A DNA stretch of 64,000 bases from Ephemerocybe angulata (Eukaryota; Basidiomycota; Agaricomycetes; Agaricales; Psathyrellaceae): positions 124,001-188,000 of the forward strand of contig JAACJK010000001.1 of the NCBI GenBank assembly GCA_013368325.1. The letters run 5' to 3'. Position numbers and translations under genes: made by a program. The notes below the pieces were generated by a model. It did no database searches. It worked only from the letters and a program-made list of their open reading frames with translations, and had not been told where the DNA came from. Numbering within the stretch: the first letter of the stretch is position 1; every line of letters begins with the position of its first letter. This document shows positions 53,273 through 64,000 of this stretch, piece by piece.

Positions 53273-54586
53273 ATGTTTCACCACCCCGATCGGATATCCA
53301 GAGATTCGCGTCCACACTCTCGTTCGAGTGTCTTTGATATCCCTGTCGCCTCCGATTCGCTGTACTTTCGATCCGAAGGACCATGGTCTAGCGGTGACCT
53401 CACTGTTATATCAAGCGCTGATCAAGATAGAAGCACTCTCAGCATATTAGTGGTCATCGAATACTACGATGAGAGTGCGCTAAATCTTTTCAGGGTGTGC
53501 GCCATGTCGAGAAGAAGTGGGGAAATGGGTGTTGGTGTCTTTGTGGGTATTCTTTTGTGTCGTATCCCGATAGCTGATTAACGGCCTGTCCCATACCAGA
53601 CGCCCGCGGATCTATGTCGCTGCGCGGGTTGTCTACGTTCAGTTCGGGTGAAGACCACAATCATCTTGCCTCGGGGGGAACACCTGTCTCCACTCTGGAT
53701 CAAGGAACTCGAGACCGACGTCGACAATACCGACATTGCCGTCGATGTCGACAAGGATTATCTTTGTTTTGATTCCCTAAAGCTTTGCGCCACCAATGGC
53801 GATGTTTCAAGTACTGTGAGCTGCATTCTAAATATTCTGCTACGCCTCGACTGATGTATTTTGACCGTACGCGTGTGAAGGCACCAATGTGTATGACTGA
53901 AGGATTCGTCGAGACAGAGAGTGGGGATATCTCTGGCACCTTTATAGCCACAAAAAACCTCGCTATAAAGACATCCAATGGGTCAGTCGAAGGAAGGTAT
54001 ATCTCAAGCGGTAGTCTCGACATATCAACCACCAATGGCCCAATTCAAGAAGCGACTTTCGTCTTGGAGAATAAGGACGCCTCAAAAGCGAACGAACTGA
54101 GGCTCGAGACTAGCAATGGGTACGTTGTACAGATTTGAATTGAATATGCAGAGCTAATCTCATTGATGTAGACCAATCGAGGCTGATATCTACTTAGAAG
54201 GCGACACTGGTAACCCAATGTATGAAGTCACGGCGAGGACCTCAAGTGGCGCCCTCGACATGTCCATCAAGGCGATGCCAGTGGACTCGACACTCACATT
54301 CAGCGGCAAGACTTCCAACGATTCTGCGTACCTCTCCCTGCCGGCGGCATATGAGGGTAGCTTCAACGTCAAGACTTCCAGTGATCGGATAGACCTGGTG
54401 AAGAGCACACGAACGGATCCCAAGGGAGCGGGGAGAAAAAGGGTATGGAGAAACTCCTCCCCTGGTTCCAGGAAGACCAATGTGTCGGGATCCGCCTACT
54501 GGTCAGATGGACGCGGTGAATTGGACATCGTGAACGGAAGCGTTACCCTGAGTACCTCAAATGGGAAGGCTACTTTAGAGATTTGA
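53273..54586 (+). CDS. DUF7330 family protein, copy 3
   Basis: Same exon plan as copies 1 and 2, with TATAAAG at 53148-53154. Motifs: FDIPVASDSLYFRSEGPW, RRSGEMGVGVF, RVKTTIILPRGEHLSPLW, TESGDISGTFIATKNL, SNGSVEGRYISSGSLDIST, SLPAAYEGSFNVKTSSDR, DPKGAGRKRVW, SNGKATLEI. No defects. Repeated TSNG/TTNG turns suggest a right-handed beta repeat, each supplying one strand pair; that is structural inference. Confidence 0.82.
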
Positions 54587-54817
54587 TGATTTGATTCTTT
54601 TCCACTGCAAACCGTACCCGATTACTCGTTTTAGTCTCGCTCCCTTGGTACCCGATATTTTCTATCCATTATCATAGTATCATTGTGACCATAGGAGACT
54701 GTCTGACGATAGCCATGTGCCTCTGAGATTGAAATTGGCTCTGTTGAGGCGCCCGATAGGCTAACTTAATCGCATCCAGTTCGCTATAGCTACATCATGC
54801 GAGCTACGCGACATGTA

Positions 54818-55987
54818 TCAGAGTTCGTTATCCAGAGCATATTCAATCCCATTGTACGCCGCCTTCTTCCTATAATCGTCGTCCCATGCCAATGGCGAAT
54901 CAAACGTCGGCAACGTCGCATCCACCCATGAATAGCGATCCGACACCCCCCACACCGTGATACCGACGCACTTTGGGATGCTGAGACACGCCCGGGTCAC
55001 CGATGCATACGCTGCCTGTTGCGCAGCCAATTTCGTGGCATCGACAGGCTTGGGAATGCGGATGTCGAGTTCGGTAACAGCGATGTCCAGGTTGGTTAGG
55101 GCGAGGCGCTGTAGCTGTGCGGGGACGGCTGCCGTGTTCCCCAAAGTAAGGTGCGATTGAGAACCAATGCCGTCAATAGGGACACCTCGTGCTCGGAGGC
55201 GGGAAACTAGTGCAAGCTGGAGAGTGGATCAGCCCACAGGTCAGTCACTAAGTATCTGCTGCTATATACGGGCGAGAAATGGAACTGACGAGAGCGTCGA
55301 TCTTTGGCCCTGCGTAGTCCAAATTGTACTCCCCAATGTAGAGCTTCGCAGCTGGGTCGGCTGCTCGGGCAGCACGAAACGCGATATCGATGAAGTCTTC
55401 CTGCAGCACGCGGTAGAACACGCTGTTGCGAAAATTGCCGTCCTCCTCGAAGACTTCGTTCACGACATCCTAAACGATTGTCATCGTCAAATTCCCATTA
55501 CTGTCCACAACCCTCCAGGAGCTCGACTTACCCATGCGTAAACCTTTCCCCTGTAGCGTCCGACGACAACATTGATATGGGTTTGGATGATAGAGGTGAG
55601 TGTTGGTTTGTCGGTGACTGCGTCGACCCATTGAGGGATATTCTGGTGCCAAACTAGTGTATGGCCCCTAATGATTTTTCCGTTCGCGACAGCCCAGTTG
55701 AGCACAGAGTCGGAAGCGTTAAAGTCGAAGACGCCTTGCGTGGGTTGGATGCGGGGCCACTTCCAGGAGTACTCGGCCGTGATGGCTCCAAATTCGGACT
55801 TCAAGACGTTGGTAATGCTTGTATCGGAAATGGTGTTTCCATCGAGAATACTCCCGAGGTATACCTTCCCCCTGCCCTTCATTTTGGCATCGAGAAAGCC
55901 ATTACCGGGGACGACTAAGGATGAGAGGACAGTGAGGCCCAGGAAGGTCTGGGATGTTGAGAACAACATGTGGTGCGCGCAGGGCAA
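54818..55987 (-). CDS. GH10 endo-beta-1,4-xylanase, secreted
   Basis: Hydrolyses internal beta-1,4 bonds of xylan outside the cell. Three exons: 55532-55987, 55290-55469 and 54818-55216. The start is ATG 55987, or more likely the second Met (55969), giving signal peptide [22 protein letters not shown]10 marks: [45 protein letters not shown], the acid/base Glu in [24 protein letters not shown] and the nucleophile Glu in VTELDIR, ending with [11 protein letters not shown]. Total about 340 residues, a single GH10 module with no carbohydrate-binding domain. A TATAAAG lies at 56051-56057 on the minus strand. A plant-cell-wall degrader fits a wood or litter fungus. Confidence 0.92.
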
Positions 55988-56057
55988 GATATTGGCGGGG
56001 TGATTAAGACTCAGGAGGGTATGGAAGGCAGTAGAGGCTGTTCCATACTACTTTATA

Positions 56058-57145
56058 CCTCCAGTGTTACTTCTCCAATCTTAAGTTTGTTCGACTGCCT
56101 CCTGTCTGTACACAGTCAGTCACGACAAATTGATCCCTTCCTTCTCGATCGACTCAGACAACAACGGGCTTTGGTTGGTTGTATGCATTGGAGTTCTACA
56201 ATATATGTGCTGATAAAGCAGGTAACTGCATAGAAGAAGGCCAAAATGTTTGGTGATCCAGTGAAAGTGTTACAGCGAGCTCCGCCACGCGTCCTCTCCC
56301 TAGCAAGCCGCGGCCTACGCGCACAACGAACCCATTCTCAAAGCTAGGGGTAGTTTGCTATACCAGCTCCACATCTTGCTGCTAGTACATTTCTCCTGCT
56401 TGTGGACGATAACGATGATATCATCTGTATATGATGCTCTTAATGGTCTGCCCAACTATCGTGATATGACCCATGTCGATTGATGCTCAGTGACATTTAC
56501 GTGTACTATAAAATAGTATATCTGAGTGCTGAGAGAGTTCTTAAGCACTTAACCGTAGTTATCCTGAGTACGGTTAGACTCCGATGGGACAGGTTAACCT
56601 GATTATTAAGTAAGAATCAAATAAGCGCCCTACCAAGCGCTTATTGCCCCCGCTGCTCGCCTCGTTATTCTCGTCCCGTTCGGCGTGTTGCGCTTGTGAG
56701 TGGTGATAGACAGATATATGGCACCCACGTGGTATCTTGATCAGCGTGGTAGGCACCGAAGGCCAGCAGTGCCTTGATGCAATGAACGATCGGACGTGGT
56801 TGTACACACAACAAGACACACAGAGAATGAGCTATATCCGTGGAATATGGAATTGGGCCCGATATTTTTCTGATAGAAGTTCCAGCGTCAAATAACAGAA
56901 CCTAATGAGCATTGAATGAGCATATGGTTTTAGGCGGTTTGACTAGGTAATGATCGGCTTTCCCACAACGTGTGGTGCTTCTTCGAGGAACGAACAGGGG
57001 CTCAATCGCTCGGTCATCGACTTTTAAGCCTCGTTGTCACGGTGAGGTCCTTAGTAGTAGCACATACGTCTGAAACAAGAGCAGGACATGTTCTCGTCCT
57101 CGGCGTTGTTGTCGATCCAGAGCGCTCATGAAGAGCAACAGCATG
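56058..57145. other. Intergenic region, no gene supported
   Basis: Only short frames. Near 56620-56650 are two AAGCGC(C/T) motifs facing each other (AAGCGCCCTACCAAGCGCTT). Confidence 0.4.
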
Positions 57146-57980
57146 TCAATGAAGAGAGACAGCCAACTCGTGACTCGGAAGGCATTCTCGGGCAGAAGGT
57201 TGGGAGTGATCGCAGCGAGCTACGTGAATAAAAGCTCTTCTGCGAGTGGTTTCTTCTGGGCAATGAGCTCTCAGTCTGACCCCATCGCAGGGCGTCACAG
57301 GCGCTGCAATTAGCTCACCCGAGGAAATAAGCGCCCAACGATGATGACGTCTAGTAGTATGCAGCCTCGGGACTGATCGAGGTGTGTATTTAACGTATAA
57401 TAGGACAAATACACTAGAATGGAGGTCGGATATTGTGATTTTTAACCAAGTGTAATCGGGACACTCCTGTTTAGTATACGCGTCGCAAGTGGGAGTCGCG
57501 TCAGAAAAGTCAATGAGATACAGTCGGCCATCCCGACCTCGAAGGATATTGCGTTTGTGGAGGTCGTGGTGGTGGTACTTCTTTGCATACATATGCTTGA
57601 GAACGTCGTCGTAAAGCTGCCGACTGGGAGAAGCTTGTTAGAGGATCTCACATCGACTCGGAGCAAGTGATAGACTTACGCCTCCTTCTTGGTGATGGCT
57701 CCCACTGGCTTCCCCATGTTGGAAAAGACAATGAACCTCTGCCCTCTTGAAGAAACCCCGGTGCCGAGCATATTCGAAATACCAGGGATCCCCTCAAGTG
57801 CCGTGTAGAGTTCCGTTTCATTTTCGAAATTCTCTTCGTGCCAAAATATTTTCACAACCAGAGAGCCAAATCGGGAGAAAGAGACTAAGGCTTGACGAGT
57901 CTCGATTGTCTTGACAAGAGACAACGTAAAGGGCGGAGGGGTTGCACTAGTTGTATCAGCCTGCGATATAGTATCCTGGA
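57146..57980 (-). CDS. Protein kinase-like protein, ends uncertain
   Basis: One exon runs from at least 57924 (open upstream to about 57980, DTISQADTTSATPPPFTLSL) to 57678, with the N-lobe SLVVKIFWHEENFENETELY and GIPGISNMLGTG. After a GTAAGT...CCCAG intron the second exon has QLYDDVLKHMYAKKYHHHDL, the catalytic loop HHDLHKRNI and LIDFSDA in place of DFG. The H-x-D-L-H-x-x-N and I-D-F motifs mark a small fungal kinase-like family. The conserved part ends at ECPDYTWLK; the frame then runs on to 57146, probably beyond the ancestral stop or into an unrecognised intron. I found no clear start, so the gene may be 5'-truncated. Confidence 0.6.
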
Positions 57981-58642
57981 TTAGTTATGACACTAACGAA
58001 TATTGTAGATGCCCCGCAATGTAGTACTGCCAGCAATGAAATTCACGGCACTATTGATGGCACGACAGGAAAGGTCACATTTACTCAATCAACTGGGACA
58101 TCGCAAACGTCGAGTTGGACAGTAACCCGTACATTGCTTGACCATAATCTCATTTGGAGGCGAGCTCTCCTAACTATCAATCTAGGGACTTCGTAGCGCG
58201 CTCCGCTGGCCGATCCTAGTGGAGACCAGCACTACAAGTGTAAGTGACCTGCCCTGTAAACAATGTTATTGCTCACTGACAAGGCATACTGCAATCTCAG
58301 ACTCTATAGACTCTATACCCATTGGTTCTGTTCTGACCGAAGAAGAGAGGACTACGTTTATCGAGTTTCAGGGCCCTACACACGCTGACACCACATCGAC
58401 CCAGTACGCCGCAGATTGCGGAACCCCGGGCGCGTAACAAGGACATTCCGCATCTTGGTTACTCGTTCGATTCGATGTATTACATGCACCTCTGTCTTTC
58501 CAGCCTGTAATCGGGATTTGTATCAAACGCGTAACAAACTTCAATCACCGTCTTTCAGGCCCAGGTATGGTCTCGGGCGGTTTCAAAGCTATACGAAGAG
58601 GGTCCCTATGCGATGGACAGTTGTATTGGGAGAACACACATT
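57981..58642 (+). other. Possible decayed gene fragments
   Basis: Plus-strand pieces read CSTASNEIHGTIDGTTGKVT and, after an intron-like gap, TEEERTTFIEFQGPTHADTT, but no continuous model could be made. Unrecognised. Confidence 0.2.
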
Positions 58643-59980
58643 CTAGAGACTTTGTAGAACCAAGTTGAGCTCTTCTGGGAGACTCGCCATCAACGGCATC
58701 CTCCTCGTCTCGGTGGGCACCCATCCGTCGGCTTTCATCCTTTCAGGAATAGCTTGCACGTTTCCTGCAAAGGTACTCCAACCTACCTCTCCAAATGGGT
58801 GAACAACCTCGCTTGGGAAAGGCTTGTGCTCTGGGTCCGATATCAGACCCCGTGCATGAAGAATCTATCGAGATTCGAGGTAAATTTATGGATCACAGGG
58901 GGCGGGTACTGCGAATAGATATCATACCTTTCCGACACCTTTGGCAATCTCTTTCATAACTGCTGGCTCTGCCTCATCGTCACAGATAAAGTCTGGTATG
59001 CGTTCAATCGTCAAATCAATCTCCACACTGCGTATTCGGCAAGACTCACAAAGGCCTTCATTTCCAACTTTCGCCGTGCCTTCGAATACTTTCGCCAAAA
59101 TTTGACAGATCGCCTTCCCAACATCCTTGACATGGACGACTGTGTACCTGTTACACCCCGGACCCCACGTCCCAGCAATACCAGTCGACTTGGACATCCT
59201 CGCGAGGATACGATACAGCGTACACTCCTTCGTCACCCCTGTTACGGCCTCATTATCAGTAGACATACCGACAGTCTGGACCGTACTCACCTTCGCCTAC
59301 ACCATACACCATCCCAGGATATGCCAAAATCGTCCTAATCCTGCGTCCTGGGTCACTTGCCGCCCCAGCGGCTAAGACCAAACGATCCGCCTTCCAATGC
59401 ATGTTCGTCTCCGGCCAGTGAGCGTAGTTGAACCCTACATCAGAGGCCCAGTTCTCCCTACGATGCGGGATATCCTCGCCGCGACAATTGTCGCTCGTAA
59501 TTGCAAGACCTGTGACATGCAGATATAGAGGTGGCTGGGTGCCCGGCGAGCCTTGATTCTGACCCTGAAGGCCAGAAAGAATCGCTGAAGCGTATACTAT
59601 CTGAGAATGGTACGGTAAAGAGAATTGCGCGACGCACCGTTGATAGCACCCTCATGATCGCTAACCGCCGAGTTGACCACTATGTCGGCCTTCCCTGCTT
59701 CCTCCTTTATGACATCGAGATCGTCCAGCCCACCCTTGATCACAACAATCCCTGGCCACAGGTCTCGCAGCTTTTTCGCCTTGTCACCCTCATGATCACG
59801 GACGAGGGCTACGATGGTGTATTCCTGGAGTGTGGAGTAGAGGGCACGATAGTCAGGATCGTGTGAAGCGGTGAAAAGGATTTGCGACCCGATGTATCCT
59901 GTTGCACCAAGAAAGAGAAGGCGCTTCCCCGATGGAACAAGTGTGGAAGGAGGAGACGGACGTTGGCTGAGAGACGACAT
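58643..59980 (-). CDS. NmrA/isoflavone-reductase-like NAD(P)-binding protein
   Basis: The start MSSLSQRPSPPS at 59980 lies about 58 bases downstream of a TTTATAAG on the minus strand, so the two longer in-frame starts upstream are less likely. The Rossmann motif GATGYIGS is near residue 23. Exons connect as AIN|VYASAILSGLQGQ, LYLHVTGLAITSDN, PETNMHWKADRLVLAAG, RIRTILAYPGMVYGVGE, then GVTKECTLYRILARM, GTWGPGCNRYTVVHVKDVGK, EGTAKVGNEGL, AVMKEIAKGVGK and the last exon ILHARGLISDPEHKPFPSEV to TAG 58643-58645. Members of this group are short-chain dehydrogenase-like reductases or redox sensors; no substrate can be named. About 380 residues and apparently intact. Confidence 0.8.
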
Positions 59981-60125
59981 CTGCGTTTCGAAAGGTTGTG
60001 GAGCACTGAAGGAAGCCTGTCTTGGCGTTCTTATAAAGTTGGTAATCATTTCGTAAATTTGGGACCTTGACACCCGGGAAGGGGTTCAGCGCTGTTCAGC
60101 CTTCATACCCGTACATATCCGTGAA

Positions 60126-60787
60126 CTACCGAGTAGGGGCACGAGGATCCGGCTCGGATAGATCGTACTTAGCCTGAGGTGCACATGTGGACGTGGACCG
60201 AGAGCGTAGAGCGACAACGGAAGGTAAGAATCTACTTGAGCAGGTTACGAAAGTGATCATCGAGAGAACATAGGGCGACAACAGTAAACAACGAACGATC
60301 GAAGTATCACAACCAAAAGAAAAACTCACCTTATCCTCCGCCTGCACCGCGAACGAACTGCTACTGCTCGCAGGCTGCTCGAGCAGCTGGTGTAAGCGCC
60401 TCTTCCATGCGGGGTGGATGGTGAGGAGGACGTTGTCGTCTGTGATTTCTTGGGGGACGAGCGAATGTGGGTGATAAGCTCGGCAGGGGTCCGGCATCAT
60501 TGATCGTGTCGACGAGGGTTCGTTCAGCTCTTGTCCCGAACCCCCATCTCCTCCATACACTCTCCCTAGGTTTCCGCAGTCCTGAATCCAATTATAACGA
60601 CGAGGTACAGGACCATCGTACCGCCATATACCCCGACGGCAGGAGCTGAAGCGGCCCCGGGTGAAGAACATCGTTACCGGGAGAGTGCTCGTTCGAGATG
60701 CGGAGTTCATGCTCAAGTGAGATACTGAGAAGGGTCGGGCCCACTCTCCTACGTCGACATCTGGTAACATGTGTATGGAGCGTATGA
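60126..60787 (-). CDS. Possible hypothetical gene, unrecognised
   Basis: The minus frame includes a well-formed stretch YHPHSLVPQEITDDNVLLTI and HPAWKRRLHQLLEQPASSSS, followed by an apparent GTGAGT donor at about 60328. Upstream boundaries are unclear and the 5' part overlaps the plus-strand F-box/LRR-like fragment. No family known to me. It may be a fragment. Confidence 0.3.
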
Positions 60788-61615
60788 TTGTCGGCTGGGA
60801 ACGAGGGTCTGAGGCTGATATTCGCAGTACGTCTACCTCTCCATCCATTGCTCCTCCCTCGTACTGACCGCACCCTCCAACACAGATCGAGGCCTTCGAC
60901 ATCCTCCAACCCCTCTTACTCGCTCACAACTCGCAGGCCCCGTTCTCTGATTCTCGATCTGCACGACGCCTACCTTAAACCCTCCGCGAATCCAATCTCC
61001 CTCCTCGACCAGCTACAACTCCCCGCCTTAACCAGCTTATCGTACAAGCTGGAGACATCCGAATGTCCTGAAATCGAAGATGGCGGGAGTATACTGGACG
61101 CCATGCCCACTTCCGACGCGTACCCACTTCTTCGGTTTTTACGCTCTCAGCAGCAGGAGGTTCTGATTGACACCTGGGTGGCTGACGGTCATACAATCCC
61201 ACACTCGGCCTTCGTCGCTTGCCTCCGCCTCATGCCGAATCTCGAGCGACTGCGCATCGAATCTCGACACTTGTGGGGTACGCTACCTGTCATCCTCGAC
61301 GATGACCTCCTGAAGGCCTTCCTACCCCGTAGCAACCGCTGGGGCGCCCCACCTTCCGTCGACGCAGCGCTTTCCCCGGACGATGAAGCACTTTGCCCTA
61401 AGCTCCACACTTTCCACGTCGATAAGTCATACTTCAGTTTGAACGGGATGGAGAGGTTTGTGTACGAGCGGTGCCGGCTGGCACACGGCACACGCGAGAG
61501 TACATCTGCCAAGTTTTCTTATCTGCGACGTATTGTGGTTCCGTTCCAGTGCGTACAGCCTGACTTCGTCGCGGTGGTTCAAGTTTTTGCGTTGCGTTGC
61601 GGTACTTTGCATTGA
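60788..61615 (+). pseudogene. F-box/LRR-like protein fragment, broken by a MITE
   Basis: Encodes LRR-like segments LILDLHDAYLKPSANPISLL, LQLPALTSLSYKLE, LMPNLERLRIESRHLWGTLP and CPKLHTFHVDKSYFSLNGME. LDLHDAYLKPSANP and LQLPAL match LDIMDTYVKPSTKP and LQLPAL at the end of the right-edge F-box gene, so it is the 3' portion of a close paralog. No F-box precedes it. The frame ends inside a MITE that begins at 61588; reading resumes in degraded form after 62153 (RRAGFKRGQVQVGGEA). A decayed paralog is the best reading, though a live gene starting further upstream is possible. Confidence 0.55.
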
Positions 61616-62153
61616 TGGGCTTGCGTTCCACAAGACGCAAGTTACCGCAAATGGGTTGATTGCCGCAAGATTTTGCCGGTTTGCGGTAAGTTGCATGAGG
61701 TTGCGTGAAGTTGCGTTGGGCTATTGGGCAATTTACAGCTTGAATGCCGCAAGTTCAACGCAAATGAACGCAATCTACCGCAAACCAACGCAAGCGCCCG
61801 AAAGTGACGCGTGGGAATCAACCAAGGCTCGACATCACTTCCATGTTAGGGGAAGATGTTGGGCTCCACTGCACAGAGTCCTTATTTATGAGATGGACTG
61901 TACTATATATAAAAAGATAGCTCTCATACAGCCCCATTCCATGGTCTAGAGTTTGTTATATGCCCAACTATCACCGAAATTTGACTAACTTTGACATATT
62001 ATCAGATATTCCATAGGCACATCCTCGCTTTGATATTTCCATGCTGGTGGACTGTACTGAGGTATATTGGGTTATATAACTATGTAAGTACACATCCAGC
62101 CCAATAAAAGCCTGTTTCCGTATATTTACCGCAAACTACCGCAACGCAACGCA
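61588..62153. mobile_element. 566-bp MITE with 23-bp TIRs and CGCAA subterminal repeats
   Basis: Left end 61588-61610 and right end 62131-62153 are inverted copies with one mismatch, containing TGCGTTGCGTTGCGGTA. Many internal TTGCG/CGCAA and CCGCAA motifs cluster near both ends, as expected for transposase-binding repeats. No coding capacity. No clear target duplication found. Confidence 0.75.
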
Positions 62154-62605
62154 GGTTCTTTGGCCATCCTTCGTCGCGCGGGATTCAAGAGGGGGCAGGT
62201 GCAGGTTGGAGGAGAGGCTCAATGCCATGGGCATTGAGAACGTGATCGGGCTGTATCGTCCAAAGGCGGCACCTCCTCAAGATCAAAGGGAAGGTCGCAG
62301 AGCTGTGGCGGTACCAACGGTGCGAGAAGCTCGCCTCGATCCTGGGTTGGGCACCGCCTGTACATACCGTGACGAACCAGATGATCCATGGCGCGTCCCC
62401 CCGAAGTGTCTATTATATTAGACCCATCCTTAATTTGATTTATACACACGCCTCATCGATTGACGATGAGTCGGAAACAGCTAGATAGTAAACGTCGAGT
62501 TTATCTTAATGTGCATATGCATGAGGCCTCACCGGCGCTTCTGCGGAGAAGAGGGTTGCAATCAGCATCTTATCTTATCTTTGCGGGAAGTGAATATTTT
62601 GATTC
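62154..62605. other. Downstream of MITE: F-box remnant and intergenic sequence
   Basis: The first 120 bases look like the decayed end of the F-box/LRR-like fragment. Nothing recognised in the rest. Confidence 0.35.
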
Positions 62606-62851
62606 CATACTATCATTGACCATAGGTTCGGTTTTGACCGGAGGTTCGGTCAGTCCCCCTTCCTGAGGTCCGTTCGCTCTGAAAATTGGCATACGTACTC
62701 GGACTGCACTCCGAGCCACGATTCTGCAATTTGTTTGAGAAAAATCGACCGGGAATTAGAGAAAACGAGGTTCGTTCGAGGTTCGGTCGTTTGATTTGGC
62801 TGGGAAACCGAACCGGTGGTAAAACCGAACCTATGGTCAATGATAGTATGT
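62606..62851. mobile_element. 246-bp MITE with 30-bp perfect TIRs
   Basis: 62606-62635 and 62822-62851 are exact inverted copies (outer part CATACTATCATTGACC, inner part ATAGGTTCGGTTTT), with weaker GGTTCGG similarity further in. If the TA at 62608-62609 and 62848-62849 is the target duplication, it would be a Tc1/mariner-type element of 238 bp. It ends 84 bases before the right-edge F-box start. Confidence 0.85.
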
Positions 62852-62935
62852 CGGTTTTTGCGTGTCATCGCCAGACGCGACATTCTTCCTCTCCATCCTC
62901 GACACCAAGCTCGTTTTCTACTTAAAACGGGCCCA

Positions 62936-64000
62936 ATGCCTGACGACAAGAGCAGCATATCTCCGTTTCATCAATGGCTGGGGACGAACTACGTGCTCTC
63001 AGGGCAAGATCTTGCTCATCTCGACTCATATCTCACCAACCAGCTTTCCACTCTCACCGCATTGGATGCCGAAATCGATTCGTTGACGCAGAAACGAAAG
63101 GAACTCAACGAATCCATCGACGCACATAAACGACTTCGAAGCCCAATTCGTCGCCTCCCGAAAGAACTCCTTCTCGAGATATTCGTACTTTGCTTACCTG
63201 CCAGACACCAACCGGTTTTGGCCGAGTGGAAGGCACCCTTGCTTCTCACAAGGGTATGCAAATCTTGGCGTACCTTGGTAATGAGTGCCCCTGTTCTCTG
63301 GTCGTCGCTGCATGTTGCAATTCCGAGAGGTTCAGAACCCTTCGTGCAATTCCAACTGGATCGCTGCGCCCGGTGGGCAACGTGCGCGAAAAGCAGGCCA
63401 ACGACACTGTCCATCTGGGCCGAACCGAGCGCCAAACCCTCCGACTTCTACCCGGCAGTATCCGACGCCCTCAGGCAACTTTCCCTCAAAGCCCGCACGC
63501 TCTCCCTTTCCATGCCCATTGAGGTCCTTTCTTGGATCTGTCGTCCGACTCAATCGTCCGAGTGGGGTGTGTTGGAGCGGGTAACTGTGAACGACAGTGC
63601 CCGACGAGACTTCGATGATGACCCTTCGCAAATGGTCCTTGATCTGCCTCTCTGGCGCGCCCCCAGCCTCAGAGAAGTGTACTGGCGCGGTGTTGAAGCA
63701 AACTTCCTTTCGCTCCCTCTCAACTTGCCTGGAATCGAGAAGATTTCGCTGTGGGCGGAATCTTTTGAGCCCAGTGCGGCAGAGGCGCGAGCAATTCTTC
63801 GCGGTTGTCCAACCCTTCGGAGCCTACAGCTATCGTTGTCCGAGATGGACACCCAGCCTGCGCAGGAGTTCGGTGGTGGCCCCATCCTAGAGTCTCCTCT
63901 ACTCATATCGCACATCACCACCCTCGATATCATGGATACCTACGTTAAACCATCCACTAAGCCGACCGTATTCCTCCATGACCTCCAGCTCCCCGCCCTA
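62936..64000 (+). CDS. F-box protein, partial at right edge
   Basis: The frame is open from ATG 62936 to the end of the window, 355 codons with no stop. The N-terminus has an amphipathic coiled coil (LSTLTALDAEIDSLTQKRKE) typical of mushroom F-box proteins, then the F-box RSPIRRLPKELLLEIFVLCL with RVCKSWRTLVMSAPVLWSS. LRR-like repeats follow: APSLREVYWRGVEANFLSLP, CPTLRSLQLSLSEM, and LDIMDTYVKPSTKP at the edge. It is a paralog of the broken fragment at 60788-61615. A MITE sits in its promoter region. The C-terminus lies outside the window. Confidence 0.88.
   Translation, partial: MPDDKSSISPFHQWLGTNYVLSGQDLAHLDSYLTNQLSTLTALDAEIDSLTQKRKELNESIDAHKRLRSPIRRLPKELLLEIFVLCLPARHQPVLAEWKAPLLLTRVCKSWRTLVMSAPVLWSSLHVAIPRGSEPFVQFQLDRCARWATCAKSRPTTLSIWAEPSAKPSDFYPAVSDALRQLSLKARTLSLSMPIEVLSWICRPTQSSEWGVLERVTVNDSARRDFDDDPSQMVLDLPLWRAPSLREVYWRGVEANFLSLPLNLPGIEKISLWAESFEPSAAEARAILRGCPTLRSLQLSLSEMDTQPAQEFGGGPILESPLLISHITTLDIMDTYVKPSTKPTVFLHDLQLPAL

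Noticed and set aside
59981..60073. Upstream starts for the NmrA-like gene
   Set aside because: A TTTATAAG box lies within this stretch on the minus strand, so transcription should begin downstream of it; the outermost start is also GTG rather than ATG.

Overview
The window looks like a transposon-rich stretch of a mushroom-forming basidiomycete (Agaricomycetes). The evidence is many 45-70 nt GT-AG introns, two KDZ transposase genes with CxC-type cysteine clusters, a fungal TET/JBP dioxygenase, a chromodomain Ty3/gypsy element, F-box paralogs, a DUF7330 family and a GH10 xylanase. All family names come from recognising motifs in the translated sequence; no database search was run, and intron-exon models were built by eye.

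Layout. 1-5.6 kb: small genes, including an RNase H1 N-terminal (viroplasmin-like) protein. 5.6-17.7 kb: a CxC2-type KDZ transposase gene hit twice, by a 1.6-kb DNA element inside one intron (6759-8371) and by a 6.77-kb Ty3/gypsy chromovirus in an exon (9729-16499, identical 550-bp LTRs, 5-bp duplication CGCCC). 17.9-19.2 kb: a degenerate tandem array built on a 50-bp unit. 20.7-21.5 kb: a secreted-protein gene.

22.3-41.0 kb: a gene that appears to fuse a DUF7330 domain to an alpha-type protein kinase. It is split by a 16,268-bp transposon (23285-39552) whose boundaries are visible: an 8-bp target duplication ACCGGTTT and about 116-bp imperfect terminal inverted repeats. The element carries a chromodomain protein, a long charged-repeat protein, a complete TET/JBP dioxygenase, two small basic nuclear-type proteins and a second, different KDZ transposase (SWIM-like, CxC5/CxC6-like). 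Both arms are filled with a degenerate palindromic GAAGAT...ATCTTC motif, and tRNA-like B-box sequences are concentrated in the element. I read it as a mobile cassette that brings its own chromatin reader and 5-methylcytosine-oxidase-type enzyme along with its transposase; the epigenetic role is inference.

41.5-64 kb: a secreted cysteine-repeat protein, a paralog of the 20.7-kb secreted protein, an intronless F-box gene, three DUF7330 genes plus a DUF7330 relic, a CHAT/TPR relic, a GH10 xylanase, a kinase-like gene, an NmrA-like NAD(P)-binding protein, an F-box/LRR-like fragment broken by a 566-bp MITE, a 246-bp MITE with 30-bp perfect TIRs, and an F-box gene running off the right edge.
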